From assembly GCA_028285345.1 (NCBI GenBank), contig JANQPT010000044.1:620001-684000 (forward strand): a stretch of DNA of 64,000 nucleotides. Reading direction: 5' to 3'. This DNA is from Planctomycetales bacterium (GTDB taxonomy: Bacteria > Planctomycetota > Planctomycetia > Planctomycetales > Planctomycetaceae). Positions 45,997 through 53,514 of this stretch are shown here, piece after piece (position 1 is the stretch's first letter; every line of letters begins with the position of its first letter). The notes under the pieces were generated by a model, which had not been told where the DNA came from, made no database searches, and saw only the letters and a program-made list of their open reading frames with translations. The position numbers and the translations under genes are program-made.

Positions 45997-46602
45997 ATGG
46001 CGAAAAAGAACGATTTGACGCAGCGGCAGCGAGAGATCTACGACTTTCTCAAAGAGAAAATCGTCACTCGCGGATATGGGCCAACCGTCCGCGAGATCGG
46101 AGCTGCTTTCGACATTCGGTCTCCCAACGGTGTGATGTGCCATTTGAAGGCGTTGGAAAAGAAAGGGCTGATTAGCCGCGAGTCGCATATGTCGCGGGCG
46201 ATCCAGCTCACCGAATCCCCCCAGTTTGCGGCATCGCTCCCGCTGGCCGGCCAAGTGGCTGCGGGATCGCCGTTATTGGCTGAAGAGCAGCAGGAGCAGC
46301 AAGACTTCAGTTCGCTATTTGATTCCGACGAGCACTTTTGCTTGAAGGTCTCCGGCGATTCGATGATTGAGGCACAGATCGCCGATGGCGATTATGCCGT
46401 CATTCGCAAACAGAACACCTGCCGTAACGGTGAAATCGTGGTCGCGTTGGTCGACGGCGATGAGGCGACCCTGAAGTACTTCTACAAGGAAAACGATCGC
46501 ATCCGCCTCGAGCCGGCCAATTCGACGATGGAGTCGATTATCGTCGACGACGCGCAGATTCTGGGCGTGTTGGTCGGTGTGATTCGCCGCTATTCGTGGT
46601 GA
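45997..46602 (+). CDS. lexA: LexA repressor of the SOS response
   Basis: A 201-residue SOS repressor. The winged-helix DNA-binding domain is at 5-70 (LTQRQREIYDFLKEKIVTRG, PTVREIGAAFDIRSPNGVMC). The autocleavage bond is Ala89-Gly90 in GQVAAGSP. The peptidase dyad is Ser122 in SGDSMIE and Lys160 in ATLKYFYKE. Everything needed for RecA-stimulated self-cleavage is present. It has its own strong promoter and lies behind a terminator, so it is monocistronic. Its last 13 bases overlap the 3' end of the opposite-strand gene. Confidence 0.97.
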   Translation: MAKKNDLTQRQREIYDFLKEKIVTRGYGPTVREIGAAFDIRSPNGVMCHLKALEKKGLISRESHMSRAIQLTESPQFAASLPLAGQVAAGSPLLAEEQQEQQDFSSLFDSDEHFCLKVSGDSMIEAQIADGDYAVIRKQNTCRNGEIVVALVDGDEATLKYFYKENDRIRLEPANSTMESIIVDDAQILGVLVGVIRRYSW

Positions 46603-47366
46603 ACGCTTTCGCTGTCCGGATGGTCGTGCCGCTCGCTGCTTCCGTGATCGGACGATCGACGGACTTGCAGGTCGAATGAGTGCATGAACCCGATGAAGCC
46701 CTGCGCTCGGCCCCAGACTTCGATGTGCCAGCGCGTGACGAGCGAATCCGCTTTTCCGCTCTCGACGGCGTCGGCCGGGATCGCGAGCTGCGTAGTCCAT
46801 TGACGGATTTGCGACGGAAACAGCCAACCCCCATCCGCATCTAAGATGTTCTCATGATGCAGCATGCTCTCGGGTGACCGTGAATGCCGGGTTTGGCCTG
46901 CGTGGCGGACCTTTTTTTCTTTCCGCTGCATGCAGACCAAGTTCGCCCGCAACGACGTCAGGTAGGTCGGTCCCGGTTGTTTGACGCAAATCATTATCGA
47001 CGCACCAGGCTCAATCGGCTCGCGTTCAACCTCGATGATTGTCGTCGGGATGGCAAACGCCAGAGTTTGATGGATCGCCGACCAGAGAAGCAGCAGCGAG
47101 AGCAGGCCCATCACGACCGCTGCGAATCCCAAAACCGCATAGCTCACAACGTCCAGCCCTTCGCCGCCCATCAGCGCCCGAGAAATGGCGTAGGTGACTC
47201 CGCAGAGAATCAGGCCAAATATCCAGGCACCGGCGAGACGGCCTCCGCGTGACATCGTAGACTGCAGCCGAACCTTCAGCGTCGGTTGCCGTCCCTCCGA
47301 CCAAAGGTCGGTGATCTCCACGTCTGATTGAGCTGAACTCATCGCGTCCCGGTCAGGCTGGTGCAT
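46590..47366 (-). CDS. Two-helix membrane protein, function unknown
   Basis: About 258 residues from the ATG at 47366, which has GGGAGG 14 bases upstream. A shorter start at 47342 and a TTG at 47390 are also possible. Two adjacent transmembrane helices (AGAWIFGLILCGVTYAIS and SYAVLGFAAVVMGLLSLLLL) are followed by a soluble beta-rich domain of about 150 residues. Its layout recalls DUF3592-type membrane proteins, but this is not certain. It lies 71 bases downstream of the response regulator gene and may be transcribed with it. It overlaps lexA tail to tail by 13 bases. Confidence 0.75.
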   Translation of the reverse strand: MHQPDRDAMSSAQSDVEITDLWSEGRQPTLKVRLQSTMSRGGRLAGAWIFGLILCGVTYAISRALMGGEGLDVVSYAVLGFAAVVMGLLSLLLLWSAIHQTLAFAIPTTIIEVEREPIEPGASIMICVKQPGPTYLTSLRANLVCMQRKEKKVRHAGQTRHSRSPESMLHHENILDADGGWLFPSQIRQWTTQLAIPADAVESGKADSLVTRWHIEVWGRAQGFIGFMHSFDLQVRRSSDHGSSERHDHPDSESVHHE

Positions 47367-47437
47367 AAACTGATCGCGGTCCTCCCGCAAGATTGCCTTC
47401 CAGAGATTCGCCCGTCAAGACGGCGTGGTTTCCACGA

Positions 47438-48820
47438 TTACCCGGCGGCGCGGCTCTGCTGCTGATTCAGCTTGTTGTACAGCGTTTTGAGCGCAATTCC
47501 CAGCTCTTTGGCCGTCTTGGGCTTGTCGCCGCCATGCTTTTCCAGCACCTTTTCGATGACGTTCATTTCAATCTCACGCAGCGTCAGCGCTTGGCTGCCG
47601 CTCGTGAAATCGATGTTCCCAGTTGTCAACGGCTTTGGATTGGTCACGCTCGTCGGCAGGTGGTCGGCGGACATCGGTTCGCCGCCGGAGAGGATGACCG
47701 CATGTTCCAGAGCATTTGCCAATTCCCGAACGTTGCCCGGCCAGTCGTGTTGGCAGAGGGCGTCGAGCAGGTCTTGCTGTAGCAACTCGTCGGGAACGGA
47801 GGGCCGTTTCAGGATTCGGGCAGTGAGGTGCATCGCCAGCGCGGGGATGTCGTTTCGCCGCTCTCGCAGCGGTGGAAGATTGATTTCAAAGGTGTTGACG
47901 CGAAAGTACAGATCCTGCCGAAACGTGCCTTCGGCCACCATTTCTTCGAGGCTGCGATTGGTTGCGCAGACGACGCGAACGTCGACTTGGAATGGCTCGT
48001 TTTCTCCGACGCGACGGACTTCGCCCGATTCCAGAAACCGGAGCAGTTTGACCTGCATCGTCTTGTCTAATTCGCCCAACTCATCGAGGAATAAGGTGCC
48101 TCCGTTGGCGACCTCAATCAGGCCTTTGCGGGCCTTCTCCGCTCCGGTGAATGCTCCCTTTCCGTGCCCGAAGAGTTCGCTTTCGACAAGGTTCTCCGGG
48201 AGCGCACCACAATTGACCGGAACAAACGGCTGGTCAGCACGTTTGCTGTGTGCGTGGACCTCCTGGGCGACCAGTTCTTTGCCAGTTCCGGTTTCGCCTA
48301 GAATCAAGACGGTGGAATCGACCGGTCCCACCCGCTCGACGAGCATCTTGACGCGCTGCATGGCCTGCGTTTCACCCACCAGCGAATTCTGTCCGCGGAC
48401 CTGCTTAAGTTGGTTTTCTAGGGCGATTGCCTGGTTCTGCAAACCGCGCTTCTCGGCGATGCGGCGGAGCACGTTGGCGATGGCCGCCAACTTTGAAGGC
48501 TTCAGCAGAAAGTCGTATGCCCCCTCGCGGATGGCTCGAATCGCATCGTCGAGGCCGCCGTGTCCCGTACTGATGATCACGTCGGTTTCCGGAGCGACCT
48601 GTTTGATGTGCGCAATGACGTCCCAGCCGCTGATTCCGGGCATCCGCAAATCGACGATGGCCACGTCGAAACGGCCGCGATCGATTGCAGCGATCGCCGC
48701 TTCACCATCTTCACAGATGGTCACGTCGTGCCCCATGCGGGGCAATTCATTGGACATCACGTCGCGAATCGGAGCTTCATCGTCGACGAATAGGATGCGT
48801 AGGCAATCTGACGAACTCAA
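47438..48820 (-). CDS. NtrC-family sigma-54-dependent response regulator
   Basis: 460 residues starting at a TTG with GAAGGAG 7 bases upstream. The receiver domain occupies 8-120 with phospho-acceptor Asp57 in VAIVDLRMPG. The AAA+ domain at about 145-380 has Walker A GETGTGKE and the sigma-54 contact loop GAFTGA. A Fis-type helix-turn-helix ends the protein (KPKTAKELGIALKTLYNKL). It activates sigma-54 promoters when phosphorylated by its kinase, encoded 109 bases upstream on the same strand. Target genes cannot be named from the sequence. Confidence 0.95.
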   Translation of the reverse strand: MSSSDCLRILFVDDEAPIRDVMSNELPRMGHDVTICEDGEAAIAAIDRGRFDVAIVDLRMPGISGWDVIAHIKQVAPETDVIISTGHGGLDDAIRAIREGAYDFLLKPSKLAAIANVLRRIAEKRGLQNQAIALENQLKQVRGQNSLVGETQAMQRVKMLVERVGPVDSTVLILGETGTGKELVAQEVHAHSKRADQPFVPVNCGALPENLVESELFGHGKGAFTGAEKARKGLIEVANGGTLFLDELGELDKTMQVKLLRFLESGEVRRVGENEPFQVDVRVVCATNRSLEEMVAEGTFRQDLYFRVNTFEINLPPLRERRNDIPALAMHLTARILKRPSVPDELLQQDLLDALCQHDWPGNVRELANALEHAVILSGGEPMSADHLPTSVTNPKPLTTGNIDFTSGSQALTLREIEMNVIEKVLEKHGGDKPKTAKELGIALKTLYNKLNQQQSRAAG

Positions 48821-48929
48821 CCAACTACTCCTTCACTGCTGGAAACAAATGTCTTCGTCATCTGGTGTCTCCCCCTGTAATTTGTTTCTCGCTCAAAATC
48901 TCACTGCCGGGCGACGTCGTGACGGCTGA

Positions 48930-50498
48930 TCAGGCTGCCGCGACCACGCTGCGGCGCGGCAGGCTGACGCTGAACGTGCTGCCCCGCCCTACCCCTTCGC
49001 TGTAGGCTTCAATCGTTCCGCCATGATCGCTGATAATCCGATGGCTGATCGACAGGCCCAATCCGGTCCCCTTGCCGACGCGCCGGTTTGTAAAGAACGG
49101 CTCAAACAGATTGTCAATCACCTCCGGAGTCATGCCGCAGCCCTCGTCACAGAACACCATCCGGACTTCGTCGGTCTTTTCCTGAATCTCGATGGTCAGC
49201 ACGCCCTCCGACTCCATCGACTCCAGTGCATTTGCCACGAGATTTAAGATGACTTGCTTGAGTTCCGCGGCGTTTGCTTCAAGATAACTGGGATTCGAGT
49301 ATCGGAAATCGATTTTCATATCCCGGTACTTGCTCAGGTGCCCGACCATGGAGATGACTTCGCTGACCAGCGACGCCACGTCGGTGCGTTCCCGGGCGGA
49401 CTCGCCTCCGCGCGAAAAGTCGAGCAATTTGGTGGTAATCTCTCGGCAGCGAAACGATTCCCGCTGGATCATCTGCAAATACTCGCGGACCACTTGCTCA
49501 TCGTTGCCGCTGTGGCCCTCCAGAATGCCGGCGATCCGATCCTCGACCGACTCCGACGCCATGGCGATGGCTGACAGCGGATTGTTGATTTCATGAGCGA
49601 CACCTGCCGACAGGAATCCCACTGCGGCGAGACGCTCAGAGCGGACGAGTTGCCGGCTGCGTTCGTTCACTTGGCGGTCCAAATCGCCGGCGATATCCTG
49701 AAATCGAGCGGTCATCTGGTTAAAAGATTCCGCCAATTCGCCCATTTCATCGTGCGTTGCAATCTGAATTCGGTAATTGAAATCCCCCTGAGCCACCCGC
49801 CGCGCCCCTTCGTACAGGCTGCGAATCGGTTGAAACACGTGCACGTACCCGTAGCGAATTAGCCCCAAGAACAGGATCACCGCGACGGTGGTCGCCGCCC
49901 ATAGCCACGCCGATGTCGATTCGTAGTTCTTGCGGGCCCGCTGCAGCGGATTGTTTAATCCGGTTGCCGGGTCGAGCATGTTGATGGCAATTCCCGACAG
50001 TTGCCCGGTCTCGGCTAAGAGCTGCTGGACCCGCGATTCGTCGACTTGAGGCTGGCGTAGGGCATCTTGCGCCAGTGACTCCAACCGAGCTAGTTTGACT
50101 TCGAAGTAAAACAGGGAGTTGTTGAGCAGCGGGTATTGGCTCTCGGTCACCGGGTTGAGAGGTTGGCTTTCCCAATTCAGCTGAAATGTGCGATAGGCGC
50201 CGCGGGTCTTCGCGAGAAGTTTTGAATATTCGACTAACTGGGCACGCCGGAAGTCGTTTTGCTTGTCGGTTGAGACCTGCGGATCAGGTTTGTGGGAAAG
50301 CGGGCGAATCAGCGATGCGGTAGCAACGATGAGGTCCTCACGGTGCGGTGTCTGCTGAAGATGGACCTCGACCTCGCCAATCAGATTGGCGTAGGACGAC
50401 AGTCCCCAGACTCCGCTGAGGGAGGCTGTCAGCAACATCGACAGGACTAACAGCAAGCCGAGTAACAGCTTGCGGCGTATGGTCCGCGTGAAGAGCAA
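48930..50498 (-). CDS. Membrane sensor histidine kinase
   Basis: The start is taken as the TTG at 50498 because AAGGAGG lies 6 bases upstream; a GTG at 50525 would put that site inside the gene. The protein has 522 residues. One transmembrane helix lies near 10-35 and a second near 205-225, enclosing a ~170-residue helical sensor region. A HAMP domain follows (ARRVAQGDFNYRIQIATHDE). The H-box is GVAHEINNPLSAI with His302. The ATPase domain has the N-box and the G-boxes DEGCGMTPE and GKGTGLGLSI. It is the partner of the sigma-54 regulator directly downstream. The signal is unknown. Confidence 0.95.
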   Translation of the reverse strand: MLFTRTIRRKLLLGLLLVLSMLLTASLSGVWGLSSYANLIGEVEVHLQQTPHREDLIVATASLIRPLSHKPDPQVSTDKQNDFRRAQLVEYSKLLAKTRGAYRTFQLNWESQPLNPVTESQYPLLNNSLFYFEVKLARLESLAQDALRQPQVDESRVQQLLAETGQLSGIAINMLDPATGLNNPLQRARKNYESTSAWLWAATTVAVILFLGLIRYGYVHVFQPIRSLYEGARRVAQGDFNYRIQIATHDEMGELAESFNQMTARFQDIAGDLDRQVNERSRQLVRSERLAAVGFLSAGVAHEINNPLSAIAMASESVEDRIAGILEGHSGNDEQVVREYLQMIQRESFRCREITTKLLDFSRGGESARERTDVASLVSEVISMVGHLSKYRDMKIDFRYSNPSYLEANAAELKQVILNLVANALESMESEGVLTIEIQEKTDEVRMVFCDEGCGMTPEVIDNLFEPFFTNRRVGKGTGLGLSISHRIISDHGGTIEAYSEGVGRGSTFSVSLPRRSVVAAA

Positions 50499-50739
50499 AC
50501 CCGACCTCCTTGTCGTGTTTGTCACAATGTGGGGAAACTGGGTCTATCAAGTAAAACCGCGTCCGTGCGGCTATCGGCGGGGCGGGAGTTTAGCACCTGC
50601 GGCCATTTTGAGGCAAGATGGGAAAATCAGTAAAGATTTTGAGATGCTACGTTGCCGCTTCAACTGGCGTAGACTTGCTCGGAGCGAGCTGACCTCACGC
50701 AGACTTGGTGAGAGATTCCCGGTGCGCGCAAGTCCGGCG

Positions 50740-51846
50740 TCAGGTCGTCAATTCGAGTTTCGGCTTCCGCTCAGGCTTTTTTGTGGCGGAATCGACCTCC
50801 TGGACGGTCGACTCGTTGGCCGGCTTGGTCAGCGAATAATAGGCAAATCCCAACACGGAAACCGCGACATTGATGACGCGAAATGCCAGCGCAGCTCCCA
50901 ATCCGATTGAGGCGGCTGTCGCCGTCGTAACACTTGCCGGAGCGGACAACTGATAGAAATACGCAATGGCCCCTTCCAGCGGCCCCACCCCGCCCGGCAA
51001 GGGGATGATCGAAGCGAATAATTCCGCGGCCGGCATGAAGAAGTAGTGTTCCCATAAGCCGGGAACCCATGCGGACTTCAGCGACAGTGCGCAACAGTAA
51101 AACCCGGCGACGAGGCCGGTGTGCCCGATCAGGCTAATGGCGACCGCGACTGCCACCACGCGGCGCTTGGTCTGATACATGGCGACGCCGTTGAGCAAAT
51201 CGCCGAGCGTCTTGCCGACGTATTTCAGTCCAACCATCTTGCGCAGAATCGGCCACTGCGTTGTGCCGGGCGTGAGCATAATGCACAAGCCGACTGCGCC
51301 GCCCAAGGACCCGATCCAGAGTCCCCACCAGACGACATCCAGCATGGGAATTGAGCCGAACGGGCCAATTTGCTGTTCTGCGGCGGAAGCCGCTCCGCCG
51401 TTCTTGGAACTGATGTCGATAAACAGGGTTGCCAGCGCTCCGACCATAAATAGGGCGAGCAGTCCCAAAATCCGATCGAGTACAACGGTGGCGGCGGCCA
51501 CTGCGCGTCGCGACTGCTGATTCTTGGCAACAATCGCCGCTTTGATGATATCGCCCCCGACGACACCGGGGCCGCCGTAATTACAGAGCATGCCGAATCC
51601 GCCCAGGCGGAAGGCGTCTTTGAGCGAAAAATCGAATTCCTGGGCCCAGACCAACAAGTACCAGCGGACAAAGGTCAGTCCGGCACAAATCGCGATCAGC
51701 ACGAATCCGAGTAGAAAGTAGCCCCAGTCCTTTTGGCTGCGGAGCAACTCGCCGACGCCCGCCTGATACTTGTAGACCAGAAACGCCAGCATGGCGATTG
51801 CGAAGGGCCATTTGAGCTTTTGTGCAATCTCAAAAACCTTGTCCAA
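50740..51846 (-). CDS. YbhN/UPF0104-type flippase-like membrane protein
   Basis: 368 residues from a TTG at 51846 with GGGAG 7 bases upstream. About eight transmembrane helices and the family signature LGGFGMLCNYGGPGVVGGD and PLPGGVGPLEGAIAYFYQL identify the lysylphosphatidylglycerol synthase transmembrane family (UPF0104). Many members are thought to move lipid-linked substrates across the inner membrane; this one lacks the MprF synthase domain. The gene is 241 bases upstream of the histidine kinase gene, on the same strand. The substrate is unknown. Confidence 0.85.
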   Translation of the reverse strand: MDKVFEIAQKLKWPFAIAMLAFLVYKYQAGVGELLRSQKDWGYFLLGFVLIAICAGLTFVRWYLLVWAQEFDFSLKDAFRLGGFGMLCNYGGPGVVGGDIIKAAIVAKNQQSRRAVAAATVVLDRILGLLALFMVGALATLFIDISSKNGGAASAAEQQIGPFGSIPMLDVVWWGLWIGSLGGAVGLCIMLTPGTTQWPILRKMVGLKYVGKTLGDLLNGVAMYQTKRRVVAVAVAISLIGHTGLVAGFYCCALSLKSAWVPGLWEHYFFMPAAELFASIIPLPGGVGPLEGAIAYFYQLSAPASVTTATAASIGLGAALAFRVINVAVSVLGFAYYSLTKPANESTVQEVDSATKKPERKPKLELTT

Positions 51847-52155
51847 CAGCTCGCTCCCGAAGTAAGTGACTACGTGGATTGCGGCCCAAGTGCAGTGAGT
51901 CTCCGCCAGGATGGAGAACTGCCACGCGACATCCCGGCATTCCGTTTGTTACACGATGCGGGTTTTGAGTCAATACGGACTTTCGCCGCTGGAGCGTCTC
52001 CTGGGAAGGCCATCAGAGTGCCAGCAGGCTCGCGGCGGACCGCTGCCAAAATGAACGCTGTTTGGCCGTTGCAGGCGGACGATTGCAGGCCGGCGTACTA
52101 CCGCGACTCACGCGTCCTCGGTCGCGCACAGGCGGCGGCACCGAAGTTCAGCGGG
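51847..52155. other. Intergenic region without a recognised gene
   Basis: About 310 bases between the flippase-like gene and the small membrane protein gene. Apart from the ribosome-binding site of the flippase-like gene, I see no hairpin, RNA gene or clear promoter. Confidence 0.4.
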
Positions 52156-52386
52156 CTAGAAGCTTCCGAATGTGACCCAAACCGTCCACAGCGTGACGAC
52201 AATCATTGCCAAGAGCGAGTAACCGAAGAATATCGTCAGCATCTTGCCGATGTTGGCCGTGGCTTCGGTGTCGTCTGCTGTGAATTCTGCAATATCTCGG
52301 CGATTGAATTCGCTGCCGGGGTAGGATTCTGCCGCGTCCGTATCCGACGTGGCCTCTGGTTCGCTCGGCGTCGCCTCTGTACTCAT
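52156..52386 (-). CDS. Small single-helix membrane protein
   Basis: 76 residues from the ATG at 52386, with AGGAG 11 bases upstream; an ATG at 52407 would add seven residues. The N-terminal ~50 residues are acidic and disordered. The C-terminus is one transmembrane helix (MLTIFFGYSLLAMIVVTLWT) ending almost at the stop. This tail-anchored shape has no family I recognise. Confidence 0.55.
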   Translation of the reverse strand: MSTEATPSEPEATSDTDAAESYPGSEFNRRDIAEFTADDTEATANIGKMLTIFFGYSLLAMIVVTLWTVWVTFGSF

Positions 52387-52619
52387 AGGGATCTGCTCTC
52401 CTGCCATGTCAGGCCCACATCACCCCACTGGGGGATGTCCTCTGATTCACCACGTCTCGATTGACGATAGCTTAACCGTTTGAATCGATTGTCTCAATCG
52501 ATCTCTGATCTGGCCAGGGATTTCGAAGGTTTGTCGCCGATGCACGAAAAACCGGCCTTCACCTGGGGGGCGGTGACGGCCGGGAGAGATCGTGTTTGCT
52601 ATACGACGGTGACTGAAGG

Positions 52620-53000
52620 TTATTGGGGCAGCGATTGCTGAAATTCTTGCAGCGTAGTGAGCAAGGTTGCGATGTCGGTTCGGCCGGACAGCACCAACTG
52701 TTCGCCCAGTTCCAGACGGCGATTGAGTTGTTGCAGCTGGAGCAACCGGTCGATTTCCTCTTGCTGGACATAACCCAACTCGACGGCGATTTCGCCGAAG
52801 AACTTGCCCTGCTGGTCATTTTCCTGGGTTTCCAGCACCTGATCGATCTGTTCCACCGTCAGCAAGCCCAATCGCAGGGCCAAGGCACCGGTCGTGTTGC
52901 CGACGTTTGCCCACTCACCCGGTTCGGGAACTTCGTTTTCCGCAAGTTCCAATTGTGACTGCAAGAATTCGGTAAACGGGTCGCAAGTGGCTGCAATCAT
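52620..53000 (-). CDS. Stand-alone MshEN/GspE-N-like domain protein
   Basis: 126 residues, with AAGGA about 10 bases before the ATG. The core LGLLTVEQIDQVLETQEN and GEIAVELGYVQQEEIDRLLQ shows the paired helix pattern (LG-x-x-h-x-x-E-x-x-h-x-x-x-L-x-x-Q) of the N-terminal domain of type II secretion and pilus ATPases. That domain binds c-di-GMP in MshE. Here it stands alone, without an ATPase. A c-di-GMP or adaptor role is possible, but the arginine of the MshEN motif is not obvious. Confidence 0.65.
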   Translation of the reverse strand: MIAATCDPFTEFLQSQLELAENEVPEPGEWANVGNTTGALALRLGLLTVEQIDQVLETQENDQQGKFFGEIAVELGYVQQEEIDRLLQLQQLNRRLELGEQLVLSGRTDIATLLTTLQEFQQSLPQ

Positions 53001-53514
53001 GATCTGTCTTCCTTCTCTCTACAGGTCGTTTCAAAACCCTCTGACGCATCTCACAGACACTTGCATGTAAGTATCTCAAACAGGTGCAACCGGGTTTTGA
53101 AACTGGTTCTATTGAGGTTCCGGTCGTGCGGCAACTTCGTCCGCAAGACGCCCCGATCTTGTCCATCGCCAGACGCTCGAGATTCACGTTCCGCGGCGGA
53201 TGGATGAATTGCCTGCTGCCTCAAGAATAGCTCGGAGATGTGGGAGTGTCGTGTTTTTTAATCATGATTGATGATCCCGGAGGGCCGCCGGCCGGCACGA
53301 TTGGCAGCTTCGGAATAACCCCGAGAAATTTGCTCGACGGCAGTTCGCGCACTAGGTTTTTCTAGCATAACCCTCAAACGGTGGCGGGCGCGTTCCAATA
53401 TCGGCGGCGCTTGAGGTCCAGCTGTATGGAACTTTGTGCAAATCCACACTTCGCGGCTGTTGCCGGTGTGAACTCCGGACAACGCGAACAATAGCGCCGA
53501 CTCATTTCGGCCTC
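53001..53514. other. Divergent intergenic region before the giant repeat protein
   Basis: It separates the MshEN-like gene from the 1845-residue protein gene and probably holds promoters for both. It contains a 12-bp perfect inverted repeat (53028-53103), described separately. No other structure or gene was recognised. Confidence 0.4.
53028..53103. promoter_or_regulatory. 12-bp perfect inverted repeat enclosing a second dyad
   Basis: GTTTCAAAACCC (53028-53039) is the exact inverse of GGGTTTTGAAAC (53092-53103). Inside lies ACTT-GCATGT-AAGT, a smaller dyad. The element sits just upstream of the MshEN-like gene and could be an operator pair, a leader structure or a small mobile-element relic. 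Confidence 0.5.

Noticed and set aside
47472-48929. Plus-strand open frame of 485 codons opposite the response regulator
   Set aside because: The minus strand carries intact receiver, AAA+ and Fis motifs; the antisense frame is low-complexity Ser/Arg-rich shadow sequence.
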